64,000 bases of DNA from Paralichthys olivaceus (GCF_024713975.1 NC_091113.1:6832501-6896500), one strand, 5' to 3'. Shown: positions 31,755-63,968, counted from the stretch's first letter. Program-made: numbers and translations. The notes: generated by a model from the letters alone, not told the origin.

Positions 31755-32162
31755 CCATGACGTATGATAGATTATAGACAGGATGAGATTCTCTTTGGTT
31801 GCACCGAGAGACTTTATATAGAAGTGGACGCCATGACAGTACCCCCAAAAGCGAAGCCAAGTCATCTGGATCGCCCTCTGGTGGTTGGCTGCAGTATAGG
31901 ACCCTGCCTCCTCCATGCTAGCAGATGGAACAAAGGTCACATAGGAGTTCATGTTTCAGTTAGTTCGGTTTCAATTAGTTATTTGATTCTATAAATACCG
32001 AGTGAAGCGTCATGATCGACAGCTGAGGCTGACTCCCTGTTGGTCGAGAGCGTGTACGAGCAAGACCTCGATACTGTGGCTGCACCCCGAAAAACGTGGT
32101 TATTTTAACTACATTTTTGTGGGGTGAGGAAGTGAAGTCCCTCTTTATATACGGTCTAAGGT
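31755..32162. repeat. Repeat family R1, near full-length copy (MITE-like)
   Basis: Starts with TATAGAC-type sequence and ends CTTTATATACGGTCTAAG, which suggests related ends. Inside it carries CCCTCTGGTGGTTGGCTGCA and CTGCCTCCTCCATGCTAGCA, matching inverted or diverged copies near 5.5, 22.95 and 25.8 kb. There is no open frame for a transposase, so it would be non-autonomous. Family recognised from memory; superfamily unknown. Confidence 0.55.
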
Positions 32163-34535
32163 TACACCTTTTAAAGCTGCTCAAATACATTTTGGGTGAT
32201 TGCATAGATTAAATAAAAAGTGATGGAGAGAAGATGGAAAAAGTAAAAGATTGTAGTCACTGAAGTTTCTGTAGTTTTTATTCATCGTGCACAACTCTCA
32301 TTTAGTATTTTAATGCAGGATAATGTGATTTAAACTAGATACTCTGATAGAAAATTGGGAAATGCTGAATATGAAGGATGTGATGATTATAGAATATGTG
32401 ATGATTGTATGATCATGACTGTATAATGAATATTGACAGAGGATATTTGACAATCCATTTTTAATGGGAACTGAGTGACTTTCCACAAAATATATTTCTC
32501 ACGGTATTTTCTTACACTTGAAGCTGTCCTCTGCAAATAACCTGTAATGTTTTTCTTTCAGTGCACACTCACCTTAACATTTGTAATGTTAGCTGCTAAA
32601 ATGTAAACATAAATGATCCAACACCACTGATTTAAAGGAACAACTATCAGATAGTGTCGGTGTGTTTTTCTGAATCCTCTGAACAAAATGATTCCCAAAT
32701 ATCAGCACAGCACATTAATGTCAACACACACCAGGTCGAGATGACTCAACACAGTAACGTGTCGACATTTTCTGCCAAAACTACCATGTGTCTCAGTGAG
32801 TAACAAAGATAAACCAAAGTACACAGGTTAATGTTAAATTCTGTGATAAAAGTCATTGAGGATATGACTTATTCCCCTTATACCAGTTATATCAAAATGT
32901 TATTAATAATATTAAATATCCAGGACCTTACCAGAGACACTCTGCTTATCTCTATAACAATGACCATATTAAAAGCATGATTATCCTTTATTTGTCACAA
33001 TTCCTACAATGCAGGAATCAATTAATCCTTAAATTAACTGCAGAAAAAAACAAATAATTTATCACGAAAGAAAACATTAGACATTTTACAGGGACTCATG
33101 ATACAGGCAATATTTGAACAAAATCTGTCATGTTTATTTTAGATCAGTGATTTTCTGTTTACCATCATTCATGAAGATTTATGAAGAAAATAATCAAATT
33201 CTCACAAACATATCTGAGTGAATATCACAAAAAATAGCCTACATATGAATTGGCTAATTATTCCAGTTATTTCCCCTGTGATAATGAATTGTATTGGCAG
33301 CCCTGAAATTCATGAAGTCTCCACAACATGTACAATCTCTTCATGCACTCAGCTCCTACAGGAAATTGTGTGAGTGACAAGACTTGAGGAGAAGACAATG
33401 ATGAACTTGTATAAATGGTCCGTGGTGATGTCCTTGCTCTTGTGCACATTAGAGCTTAGGCACGAAAATTCAGGCCCACAGGCGCGCGGGGTGACATCAC
33501 CCTGGCACCGAGGGCCGACTCGCCTGCGTGGCTCACTTGGCTCCGTCTGAAGCCCCTACTGGTCTGCTCTTTGTTTTTATCAAGCCACCGTGGAGTTAAT
33601 GCAAAGTGACTCCTGCTGCGGTGGGTGGGGGGGTGGGGCAGTGAACCAGAGCCTGCATGACCACACATTTGGATACATATGTAATTCGCAAATTCGCTGC
33701 ACCGAACACAATGGAGGTCTTTTAAACACATGCAGCCTGTACGCAGCACAACCACCCACGTAACACAGGATGATGAATATGTTATTCTTAGGCTGCTTTT
33801 TAAAAACCCTGTCTCCACCGTGTTGCAGGGGGTAACATGCTTTCCTTGTCATCCAGCTGTTCAGGAGAGATTTCCAAGTGTGCCTTCTCTCCATCTCTTT
33901 CTCCTGCACAGACAGAGGCCAGATGCAGAGCGGGGAGAGAAGACTATATCTGTACCAACGAGTGTGAACGCTCCAGGCAGAAAAGGGTGGCAAAGTCTCA
34001 GTCTGAATATAAAGTGGGTTTAATTCTGATTGTGATGAGCTGAAAGGTGAAAGTCTTAAGTTGCCTTGTTCAACTTTGTAAAAGTCCATGGACGCAGGCA
34101 CAGCCCCGCTGCTTTATTGCGTGTTGTGGGTCCGCTCCGGGAGCAGAGCAAGTAATTTTCTGATGGCAGGGGGTAAAGACTTATATAATTTCACCATCAT
34201 GTTCAGAGAGTCGGCCCGAGGCGCCGCAGTGTGTCAACATTTTGGAATCTCCTGTCTGAGTGGTTTTTCATCATTCCCCTTGCCTACCGCCCAAAGCAAA
34301 GGTAAAACAGTTTGGGCAGAAGCAAGCAGCTTTGCACCAAACACAACGGCAACTCTAGATAACTGGCAGTCCAAACTCATTTTCAATAACGTTGTGTTGT
34401 GTCTGAAGTGTTTACTCCTCTGGGAAAAATCCACGCAGTCTGAGGATTATAGGTTGTGCCCAGTTCCGAGACTTATCATTTAATACATGCCACAATTGTT
34501 TTTTTATAGTCACATGCTAGCAATTGTGTTTATGA

Positions 34536-34555
34536 GTGTGTGTGTGTGTGTGTGT
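34536..34555. repeat. (TG)n microsatellite
   Basis: Ten uninterrupted GT units between unique flanks in intergenic DNA. Confidence 0.85.
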
Positions 34556-34623
34556 AAAACTAGTATTTATGTAAATGCAGCAGTGAGGTCCTGAAACAGT
34601 TTTGGAATTAAGATCTTTGGCAG

Positions 34624-34915
34624 TTAAAGGACCAGTGTGTAAGATTCAGGGGCATTTATTGGCAGAATTCCGTAATTATATTTGAATTGGTCTAAAATCA
34701 GCTGAAAATACAAATTTGTATGTTTTCGTTAGCTTAAAATAATCCCTATCAATTTGGGGAGCGAGTCCTCTTCCTTAGTGTCAGCCATGTTGCACCACCA
34801 TATTTCTACAGTAGCCCAGAATGGCCAAACTAAACAAGTGGGCCTTTCACGATTTTTAATCACCTGAAGGCCACCTCAGGTTCTATGTTTCTTTTGGAAA
34901 GGAAGGAAAATCATA
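34624..34915. repeat. Repeat family R3 copy
   Basis: Opens with TTAAAGGACCAGTGTGTAAG and later carries TACAGTAGCCCAGAATGGCC and AAACTAAACAAGTG. The copy near 48.3-48.46 kb shows TACAGTAGCCCAAACTGGAC and ends with a TACCTTTAA terminus that mirrors the opening. Short inverted termini and no coding capacity suggest a MITE; it is common in teleosts by recall. Confidence 0.6.
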
Positions 34916-36629
34916 ATAACTTCTTCTATCATTGTTCTCTGACTCTCAGCAGCCTCGAACTTGTGTGTCAAAGTTCACAAAAGTTTTATTTTAAGAGGTG
35001 ATTCTGTTGACACACGTTCAACTTGACAATCCATCCATTAGTTGTAGGGACATTTCACAAAATGCCACCTCGTTGTGGCATGATAAGAAAGGTTAAGGGA
35101 TCACAAAGTAAAGAGGACTGGCTGTTGGGACACAATTGATCACAATGGATGTCCGTAGCAAAATTCTTCAAACAGTTGTTGACTTATTTCAGTCCAGTCC
35201 AAAGTGGAAAATGGTTGAACGTTGCTGTTGTTTTGAGCCTTTAAGCTATCATGGCTAAAAATAATAGCAGATGAGAGACAAAAAGTGAAGTAAATCCTGG
35301 TTGAAATGGGTATTTGTGTACAGAAAGATGAATAACTCTTGAGATACTGTATATTCTGCTTCTTCTGTGGTAAACGTTACGTAGCACTGAACCACCCGAT
35401 CGGACCTGATGATGAGGAACTCACGGTGATGTGGAACAGTCACATATGCAGCTCAACACCAGTGGGTAGAACAGAAACTGGCCTGAGCGACTGCTGTGCT
35501 CTTGAACTCTGGCATCTAGTGTCATGCTAAGGAAAGGGGCACTTGCAGCGCCTCCGCAGCCCCGTTGTCAGGCTGCATCCGACAGACTGCGGTGAGGTGA
35601 AGAGACAGGCAACACGCCAGCGAAGCATCCCCAGCCACATGACTCAACCTGTCCCTGTGCGTTAGCCCCGGCTCAGTCAGGACCGTGAGGGAACAAGGCC
35701 GCTGGTATTGAGTCACTGACACACTGGACGGTTCCCAGCTGAAGCAATATGATGGGGAAGAGAGTGGGGGAATCACTGCATGTTGTATACTTGTATTTTA
35801 TTTGGTACTTTCATCCACTTATTGTTTTATCTGTTCACAGTATCGACCACAAATTAATGACCTTTTAGCCATTTTGGCCTGTTTCTCTTTTCCAACGACC
35901 CAATGGTCTTTTAGTTTTAGTTTTTTAGTTTTAGTTTTAAAACCTGTATGTGCACAGGTATGTACCAAACAATTGATGTAATGTTGTTTAAATGCAGAAC
36001 TGGATCTGTTAACATTGGTATGCAATGATTTATTAACGTTCTCCTCAAAAAAGAAATTCGGCCAACTTAGCAAACTTGATATGAAACACAGAGTAAAAAG
36101 AGTTTATATAAATATGCTGTCTTTCAGATTGTAGCCAGAAGGCTGCAGCTCTAGTGGACACAATGTTATTTTTAACATCCAAGGTGATACACAGGCTTTG
36201 TGCTGACCCTTTGGATAACAGGTCTGAGGAGGTTGGCAGAGCAGCTGGCAGGATTCAGTTCAATGTCAGCTGTTATTGACAGCCAGGCGGCAGCGAGGAG
36301 ACACCGATATTTAGCCACGCTTGGGGCGCAGCGGGAACCGACAGCGGCCGGTCAGTGGTACAAGCACTTTGGTAGAAACTGAAATATCTCATCCACCGTG
36401 GAGACTCTGATGATCCCTTGACTTTACTCCTGACACCATCTATTGAAATAGCTTCACAATAACCGGAAGCACTGGTCCAGAAGTTTGCACAGATACTTCT
36501 TTGATTTGCCCAAAGCTTTGGTTTTTGACCAGATACTTAAAACTAAAGACACTCCCATCAGCTCCAGCTATACTTTTGTGTTCAGGTCAGATTTTAAATA
36601 ACTCTACTATAGTTTTAGTCCTAGTTCTC

Positions 36630-36930
36630 ATAGTCATAATAATAATAAACTTTGTTAATATAGTACTTTTTAAAGGGCTTTGCAAGACAAAATTATAAAA
36701 ATTATTTTAAAAAGCAGTTTGAATTTCTAGTTACCATTAATCAAAACTGAGATAGAACACAATATAAAGTAAATAAAATAATCAGTTAAAATAGGTGTTA
36801 TAAAGTGACTTAAAAGATAAAAGAAAGTTCAGGAGACAGTCTGATCTCCTGGGGGAGTTTGTTCCATAGAGAGGAGCCATAACAGAAGAGGTCCAGTCTC
36901 CCTTGGTCGTGGAGCTCAGGTCTTATCTAC
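36630..36930. repeat. Probable dispersed repeat
   Basis: The block CTGATCTCCTGGGGGAGTTT followed by GTTCCATAGAGAGGAGCCAT and GGTCCAGTCTCCC, preceded by an AT-rich stretch with GGGCTTTGCAA, resembles a widespread teleost repeat from memory. No second copy lies in the window to confirm it. Confidence 0.4.
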
Positions 36931-38139
36931 AGTATCTTAAAATCAATTCTGACGTAGTCTTAGTCATGTTTTCTTTAATTTGTTTAGTAGGTGCTTGTGC
37001 CATGTTGAAATATAAGAATACCAGAATAGGATAAGTGTAACTGGTTGTGCTTTTTCTTCTAAGCTGCATGTTGACTCCAGTAAAACACTATGTGCATGTG
37101 AGCAGGTGGCTGTGTATTTAGTGGGAGGAAGCGTTCATGAGCATGATGGGCAATTTAGCTCGACGGTTAAAGCATCTATCTCTAATTTGGATCTCCCCCG
37201 GTGAGTGAAGATGCTCAGGATAACAACACCAAGGGCTCATTAACGTCACTTTAAGACATTTCAGAGGAGGTTCTCTTTCCCAGCCCCGCATTCTCCTGTC
37301 TCATGGAGATGGCAGACAGATGCATGGACACACGTGCACGCTGACCCAAACACATACACACACGTGGACTCGCAGAGACACACGCGCGCTCTGCAGTAGC
37401 CTGATAAGCCTCACGCCTCACCAATTGGCCCCAGCAAATGTCAAGCTGAAGCCATTGGTGTGCTGATAGGGAGTGGGTGGGAGTGAATGAATCCAAAATT
37501 TCTCTCAGTTACGTTTGCACATGTTGGAGATACCTAAATTAAAACAAGTCTGCAATAGAGACATAATCTTTCAAATCCCTCTACTTAGAGGGACGCGATG
37601 AAAAACGCAAAGCAGAAAATTTCAAATCATCTCCTCAGCCGCGTCCAAGAGACGAAGCTTACGTCAACAAAAAGCAGCTTATAGCACGTCTCAGGGGAAT
37701 ACTTATCTCCAAACCCTGGATCTGCTTAAAGTTTGGGGAGGATGAGAGATGAAGCTAGAGTCAAACGTTCAAGCGTCTCGTACGGTCCAGAAGCTGCTTC
37801 ATCACAAATTAACACCGGGCCCCAGAGTGAGTGTCCTGTTGGGTGGGTTGTTCCGCTAAAGTCACCATCAAAAATAAAAAACCCAGAGGAGGACGGGGGT
37901 TTGTGTTGCTTACACAAGCACAATAGTTTTAGCGAGGATCACCCAGTTTTGCAGGATGAGGCAAAGAGAGGCTGCCAAGAGAGTTTTTCCACAGGCTTGT
38001 GTTTCTTTCGGGGGCTTACCTCTGATGCCAGTGAGACTCTGACCTTGATTAACGACTTGAAAAAAAGGACGACTCGTTCATGAGCAGCATTAAGCAAAGA
38101 TGGAAGAGTTATTCACTGATATGATAGTTTGACAGAGGT

Positions 38140-38345
38140 TAATTACCTCCACCAAGTTTATGTTTTCATCTGCATTTGTTAGTTTGTTGGTTGGTTTGAA
38201 TGTTTCTTGTTTGTGAGAAAGATTACACAAAAAACCACGGAGCTGATTTCCACAAAACTGGGTGGAATGATGAATTATGGGTCAGGAAGGAACCTGGACC
38301 TTGATCAGGGGGCGGAACCAGGAGCATTTCTCTTTTCTCCTTTAA
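38140..38345 (+). repeat. Repeat family R2 copy
   Basis: Block order TTACCTCCACCAAG, GATTACACAAAAAACCAC, GATTTCCACAAAACTGGGTG, GGTCAGGAAGGAACC, GATCAGGGGGCGGA matches the other R2 copies. Non-coding. Confidence 0.6.
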
Positions 38346-39311
38346 CATGTGAGATAAGGTGTTTTGTTTGTTTAATTGTTCACAGGATTATACAAAACTT
38401 TAATTGAAATGATTTTGACGACATATAAATATGTTTAACCTCTGGTTTTATCTCTTTTTAAAATATAAGAATGGGCGAGTTTGTGTTTCTCCTTGAGGAC
38501 TTAAGCAAAACTAGGCTACAGATGTTGCAGACTCCCGGGCAGCGTTCACTTTCAACAGTTTCAGCAGTGAAAGCTGTTTCTCGCCGTCCGGAGGCGTTTG
38601 TCTTTGACATCGTGACATGAAGTCTCTAATTTGACGATGTGCTCATACGTCCTGCAAGCAGAAAACAGTCTGTGCTAGTGTTCAGCTGCCCCGTGGCTCA
38701 GCTGACCTCTGCTCAGGCACCGACCCTCGCTCTTAATTGTGTCTGGAGGAGTTTGGTTGTCTTAAGACAGGCTTTGAGTTAAGACCAGAGGGCTTCCTGC
38801 CCGAGCTTAACCACCAAGAGTAGCTGAACAAACAAGATGCTCCGACACAGCACAGTGTGGCGATCAAGTCTCTTTCTGTCACTTGAATCAACTGTCATGC
38901 TGATTTACAGCATACAACAAATTACTAGATTCAATTGAGTTCATTCATTTTGACAGGTAACAGTGTGCTGACATTTAGCTTCATAAGCATCAGAGACTGA
39001 GTAATTGTTCTTTTTGACATGCTCCCATATCTACATCTCTTCACACCCTCAAAACTTTTGTTCTTGAACTCTTAACTCTGCGTTTCAGACTATGTAAGAG
39101 ATGGACCCTCCGCGACCCATGTCGAAGGCAAATTACGTCCGAAGAATGTCATGAAATCAAAGTGAGCTCTTAAAAAAACACCGTAAACATATTGGTTTTC
39201 ACAGTTTAGGCCCGGAAGCCGTTTTCTTGTCTGTCACAGTCACAGCGGAGCCTAATTTGCCCTGGATGACTTCCCGCCGCTGATCTGAGCTTTGTCATGA
39301 TATGTTCTAAC

Positions 39312-39312
<1 letters not shown>

Positions 39313-39346
<34 letters not shown>

Positions 39347-39351
39347 CCCCC
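39313..39351. repeat. Poly-C homopolymer (33 C, then G and 5 C)
   Basis: Thirty-three consecutive cytosines at 39313-39345, one G, then five more C. The exact length is likely unstable and hard to sequence. On the minus strand this is a long G-run able to form quadruplexes. Confidence 0.95.
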
Positions 39352-40545
39352 GACTATCTGCCTCCATATCTCAACATCTTCACTCACATCACAGGGATTA
39401 AAAAAAAAAAAAAACACATCTCGGCTTTGATTTTGAAACAAAATGATCTCCCGCTTCATTTGGCATTTACTCCAGCTGTATTTTCACCCCCCCACCCTCT
39501 CAATGATCATCTCGGCGTTGATTGCCTCTCTGCATTCCCATGACTAAAGGCTGGTTTCTCTGGAAAATGAAGTATTCAAGTCGACATCAACCAGTTGATC
39601 AGTGAGGAAATGCAAAAAGCCCATTTTTAATGAAAAATCATGGCCATTAAGAGAAAAAGCAACAGATGTTCTTTAAACTCACATTAGTTATTTAAATGTT
39701 TGTTTTAAATCACTGCAGGACGCTTTTGTCATTTGTTGAAACATACAGAACATTTGAACACATGTTGCATGCATGAATCAAATAAATAAACTTTTCAAAT
39801 CTTCAAATCAGCACATTGATAACATGACATGATATAATACAACTATCTATCAACAGCTACATCATTTTAATAGACACAATAAAATGTATGTGCACTGACG
39901 ACACTTTCACTTTGTTCAGACAACAAGATATAATATCAGATTTATACAATGATGTTCTTTTCCCAATCATCACACTGAGACACAACACATCTTGTGACAC
40001 TGTCTGCCATTCAACACAATCGTAATCTCATTGTGGCGTTTCCATATTTGCCAAACAAAAATACCTCTCCAGTCTTTGAAGCACGACATCTTATCATACA
40101 CACAAAGCAATCGCAACATAAATCTGAACAGCACATTTACAAACGCTGCCGCCGCCGTGACTTGGATCTCCAGACTGGAATGTGAAATGACAGCTCAAAA
40201 ATGAGGTGAGGCACCGGCACTGTCAGAACTGTTACGGCACCTCAGCGTGACACATGGCAGTGACTGACACCGTTACGTTGCTCATGTCCGCCCTGAGCAG
40301 CAGCATGTAGGCACAACTGCGTACAACAGGACGTATGGATGAGAAGGTGGACAGTTACCGATAGCCACAGACTCACAGCCTGACATGCAGTGTCAGCCCT
40401 GACCTTAAAACAAGAAAAGAAAATCTGATTGTGAATCAGTGGCTATGGGCAACATGAACCTTTCTGTGGGAGCTGAGCGAAAGTCAGGGACTGAATGTCT
40501 TCTGGCTGTGATCTTTCACCTCTGAGCCCACGTCCTGTCCGGTCC

Positions 40546-44720
<4,175 letters not shown>

Positions 44721-46149
44721 CAGGGCTGAGGAGGGCACTTCCCTATACTCACAGATGTGAGGAGCCACGGGGTGACAAGGGAGTGGGAGATATAGAGCAT
44801 AGATAGAGGGAGAACAAATGGAGGTTTTTATGTTAATTACTTGATGAAGATAGAGACAGAGATCACTGGTCTATGAAACAGTGACCTTTTCAAAATAAAG
44901 CAAACTTTTAGAGGGGCAATTCAAAAGCAAAAAAATATTTTTCACTACAGCATTGATCTTTAATTACCCAGCACAATGTTTTAGCCAGAAGATTATTTTT
45001 CTTGCCCCTGTCTATGTGTCTGTTTAAGTGAATATAAAATAACTCAATGCATTGATGCATTTTACTTGGGTAGGTAGCTAGGAAAGATAAAGGTCAAAGG
45101 TCATGGCCAACAAATACATACTTTGAAAAACCCACTTTCAAATGTAGCTTTGCTTTATAAAATATTCTGAGCGCAGCTTTTAGTGTCACCATAAGAAATG
45201 ACAGTGAGCGTGGTTGGAGGGCCCTGGAGCTGCTGCTGTAATCACCATTAATTACATCCCTGCTTTTCCTGACATGACACTTCAAACTGTCGACTAATTC
45301 CTGCAACAACTTTGCCACAATAGCAGATGCAATAGAACATTCTTTTTTTTCTCCATATACAAAGAGACCTAAAAGAGCTGGAATGGTGAAGGCAGAAAAC
45401 ACAGACACACATTTTCTCCAAATACTTAAATTTTACAACTAAAAAGTAAATACCAGTTGTAAGGATAAATTATGGCTTATGTCATTTTATGTTTGCATAC
45501 TGTTTATGGAAAAGATGTGAAACTGCCATAAAAACAGACCAGGATATCAATTTTTACAACTTAGTAATGAAGGTGCACTGTCATAATGGTATAAAATATA
45601 AAATTCCAATATAAGCTCTGTTCATTGCCGGCAATGGCCTTAACCACTTTATAAATATTCAGGTGAGAGATATCTCATCTAAAAACAATGGCACACTTGT
45701 TTTATTGTATTTTACAATGATATCACCTGACCTATATGAATACAGTATATGTGTTTATGTGTCAGCTCTGTGCGTAACTCTTAATATTTTCTCTCTGAGG
45801 AGAACCACCTCCCTACCAGTCAACCAACAGACGCATCTACAAAACAAACCAAGTCCCACTGAAGTCGGCTTCATACACGTGACCACAGTCTAACTGAAAA
45901 TATTACTCATCCGCCGATGTTAGGTTTTCATGAGAGTATTATATGCAGAGAGTAGTTTTGTTTGTACCCTCCACATTTTTGATGCTGCAGCTGTCACAGG
46001 ACAATGACAATGGCACTGAGTCAGACACCTCGAGCAGTGCTTTCTTGCTGACTCTCCTCAGATGATGACGTGTTGAATCAGAGAAATGACGGAGAAGGTC
46101 TTTCATCGTCTTTAATCTTGCATCGTCAAAAATAAGCTACATTTCAAGG

Positions 46150-46320
46150 AGATTCTGTTTCATCTGCATTTGTCTGTTAATTATTTTAGCAGGATTATGC
46201 AAAAAAATGTCTTACCAGGAAACTTTGTAGAAGGGTGGGTCAGCAAAGCACCCTTTAAATTTTAATGTGGAATTAAACATTTTCATTGATTTCTCAGAGA
46301 ATCATTCATGAAAATAATCT
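46150..46320 (+). repeat. Repeat family R2 copy (degraded)
   Basis: TCTGCATTTGTCTGTTAATT, CAGGATTATGCAAAAAAATG, then AACATTTTCATTGATTTCTC and AGAGAATCATTCATG, the 3' part of the R2 family as I recall it. Confidence 0.5.
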
Positions 46321-48295
46321 GACATATTTAGAAGACTTATATTTATTTATATCTAAAATAAATTATATCCGACACCTCATACGTCTTCAATCTTCACAAG
46401 TACTCTCTATCTGCAAATTGTTGTGCCCTCGTGTGGTTTTTGAACACATTACAAATTACATCACCTTCACCTCTCCACAAATTTGTTCTCTTGCTCTTAT
46501 TCTTCTGCCGTCACTCTGAGCACAGAATCACAGCTGTGGAGCAAAACTACTAACAGATAATGTGATAAGGTTGAAGACAGCAGTTTGAGATTTTTATTGG
46601 TTTCTAGAACAAATAAGAGAAATCAATGTGCAGCTTCATCAGGATTCGCCCTGTGATCTGTGATTCTCTAACATCTTTTTGCAGGTGGAAACACGTCTCT
46701 TAGCCAAAAATAAGTTCAGTTAGGAAATAGCTTAATTGAATGGACTGTGTTTCCATGTTACCATCCATTCTACTGACTGCATTTACTTATTTCGATCAGA
46801 AGATGGCGCCCACAGCTCACTGTTGTGGAGATTAAAAAAAAGGAAAGTCAAGAAAGCAAAAGCAGTCAGCCTCTAACAGCAGGGATGAGGACACACTCTA
46901 AAACCTGGTGAAATGTGTCAACAGATATCGAATAACAATTATAACTCTTTTGGTTGGGAAAGGATTTTGATTGAGCATCTAAGAAACATTTTTTTGTGGG
47001 TTTTTCTATGACAAATTCGAGCTTGTATGATGCAGAGTACTCACAGTGTTTGTTCTGCCTTGTCAGGACATTATCTCACCTTCATGCAGCAGCAGATCAA
47101 ATCCCTCAGTGGGGGTGTGTAGGACAGTAGGGGAAGGTGTAGACCACTCATCTTGAGTAGTGCTGCACACATTCCAGAATGAACACACGGGACTGCATAG
47201 TCCGTAACATGAGAGCTGAGGAAGTGATAGAGCAACATTGATGCCTATTTCAGGCTGGACTCAGCCTCACAGCCCATTTAGATGACTTAAGGTGCAAATA
47301 TTTTTTTATCAAGGTATAACATAAATATTATACAAAAAATATATAAAATCTATATATTTTTGACGTGGAATTACATAATCTACATACTTGTAAAATGGCC
47401 TTTGTTGCTATATTTGTATAAAAGAGTAGTTGTGTTAACTAACATAGGATCCTATAGTGGAAATATGTCGTAGTCAAGCACAAAGTCCAGACATTTGGTG
47501 TAATAAGCCTTTATGTAAAGGGGAGGCTATCAGCCCCTTGTATGTTTACAAAAGGGTTCAGACAGAATAACTTCCTCGATTCTTTCATTTTGGACTCTTC
47601 CTTTTTAGGCAATGGGTCGCTGCCGTGGAGCCCCTCTTGGGATTCTGTGGGAATTCCTTAGCTGCTTTGCTCAGCAGTTGGTTTTCAATCCTCAAATATT
47701 GTTATTTCAGGGTGTGAGGTTGGGACGAAGGAGGAGTTGAAAAAATGTTGTGCCATGTTGGTCTGGACAACTCTTAACTAGGCTTTGTCCCGGGGTTGTA
47801 AACAACTGTGTGTGGTTTGTATTATTTATAATTAGTGACAAAGTAATCATCAATCATCATTTGGAAGAATAACACCATTAGAAGAAACCCACAGTGCTGT
47901 GGTGTGTCACCGACACTATCACATCCTGTTCTTTTTAACTGCACACAGTGAAACACATGTCCATTGATACATACTCAGCTGGCAAAGCTCACCTGAGACT
48001 AATGTTGATCAGTTTTACCAAAATACAGTTTAAAATCTCGACTTTATGGTCGTTTCAGAGGAAACAGTCTGTGCTGCTGTTTGCTGTTTACTGCATGCTG
48101 TAATTTGACATGCTGTGTTCAGAGTGAGCAGAAGTCTATTAGGATTATTATTATATTGTATTGTAGTGTTACAAATGGTTTGTTGAGAACCAACAATGTC
48201 CTTACTGATATTATTTTAAAGAACTGTACTTATACCATTTTCTTTTTACAGTATTGCATTGTGCTTGTAAAGGTTTTCATCTTGATATTCAAATA

Positions 48296-48463
48296 CTTTT
48301 TACAGTAGCCCAAACTGGACAAACTAAATAAACTAAACATCTTTTGAGGTTTTTTTAAATCACAACTGAAAGTTACCACAGGGGAGGGTGAGGTGAGGGG
48401 TAGTCAGCTGCAACATGCAACTTCACCACTAGATGTCACTACATTCTTCACACTGTACCTTTA
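48296..48463. repeat. Repeat family R3, truncated copy
   Basis: TACAGTAGCCCAAACTGGAC and ACTAAATAAACTAAAC match the copy at 34.6-34.9 kb. The right end CACTGTACCTTTAA is the reverse complement of the R3 opening motif. The 5' half is missing or unrecognisable. Confidence 0.6.
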
Positions 48464-48728
48464 ACTATTGTTCTTGTATTATCGTATCATTATGGCACTA
48501 TTTCTGTTGCTGCAGGAAGTCTATCAACATCTGGCACAAAGAGCACCTTACCGGATGTTGCATTCATGACTATGGTTCACGTGCATAGTCTCATTTTAGA
48601 CTTTAGGAGATTTTAGAGTTTTCAGACAGATGTGAAACGTGATCTCTCATCAGTCACTCCGTGTGTGTGTCAGTGTGAAGTCTCCAGCTGCAGGAATCTC
48701 CTTCTCACAATCTGCACACACATATTTC

Positions 48729-63119
<14,391 letters not shown>

Positions 63120-63879
63120 GTACATACAACGGTTAATACTCTTGCGTTATGTTCACACACATTTTTGCGTTCAAAATTAGGTTTGCTGCGCACTGTGCCC
63201 TCACACTATCCCAGAATGCCTTTTGCAATAGGGTGCAGACCGGAGAGATTATGAAATGATGTTATTCTTATTTGGTGCATCTTTTTGATCTTTTTTTTCT
63301 TCCTGTTTCATCAGGGGATCTAATTTCAAGGTTGACAGGTGTGATAAACATGCTTTTGCTATATTTTAAGCATAGATACAGTAATTTAAGTCAGCACACT
63401 TCAACTTTGTCTGTGTCTATGTAGCTGTTTAATCTTTTGGCTTCTATTTTTCTGCTCTGCGTGTTCTGCTTCTTTCCTGTTCAAACACTTTTGAAATTAT
63501 TAAAACTTATATTTAAACAGAGATGGCCATCAAAAGCAAGAACGCCCTGAGCACAGTGCATATAAAACAATTAAAGCACATTGAAGTTGCTCTATACTTC
63601 AACAACAGCAATGCAAAGAAAACACATGCATTCACACTTACGTCAGTCAAAAGAGATATAATGTGATTAAACAGGATAAGCATGTCTAATTTACATGCTT
63701 CTGCAGATTTTTCCATACAAGTGGAAGAAAGTATTAAAAGAGCCACATACCCAATGTCAGTATTAATGTGATGATTTTTGAGGACCAAATAGTTTTGGGA
63801 CTTAATGCTGAGTGAAATTGATCTAAAGTATATGTTGTACATAAATAGCATTTCCACCTGCAGATGAATAACATAGACT

Positions 63880-63968
63880 CTAATTATTTGACCAAATTCA
63901 CTCATAAGAAATGTGAATAAAAGTGGTCCTAGAATACAACCCTGTTGCACACCTTTGTTAGTACTCAT
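63880..63968 (-). mobile_element. Possible LINE reverse-transcriptase remnant in vcl intron 6
   Basis: Read on the minus strand, about 27 codons contain KGVQQGCILGPLLFTF. This resembles the GVPQGSILGPLLF motif of non-LTR retrotransposon reverse transcriptases. The frame continues downstream (to 63513) without further RT blocks that I recognise, so it is a decayed fragment or a chance match. No ends or target-site duplication can be seen because it abuts the window edge. Confidence 0.4.

Larger units (their letters stand above)
31343..40545. other. Intergenic region between dcakd and c1ql1
   Basis: About 9.2 kb without a convincing gene. It contains an R1 copy (31.76-32.16 kb), a TG microsatellite, an R3 copy (34.6-34.9 kb), another repeat (36.6-36.9 kb), an R2 copy (38.15 kb) and a poly-C run (39.3 kb). 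The stretches 32.2-33.4 and 38.5-39.7 kb are unique-looking and AT-rich with scattered homeodomain-type TAAT cores. The last several hundred bases before 40546 are probably the c1ql1 3' UTR. Confidence 0.5.
44721..48720. other. Intergenic region between c1ql1 and vcl (divergent genes)
   Basis: About 4 kb separating divergently oriented genes; it should contain the c1ql1 promoter at the left and the vcl upstream region at the right. AT-rich with no accepted coding exon. An R2 copy lies at about 46150-46320 and an R3 copy at about 48296-48463; no other repeat was recognised. Confidence 0.5.

Noticed and set aside
37140-37210. tRNA-like or SINE head near AGCTCGACGGTTAAAGC
   Set aside because: A-box-like similarity only; no B box, cloverleaf or tail could be drawn.
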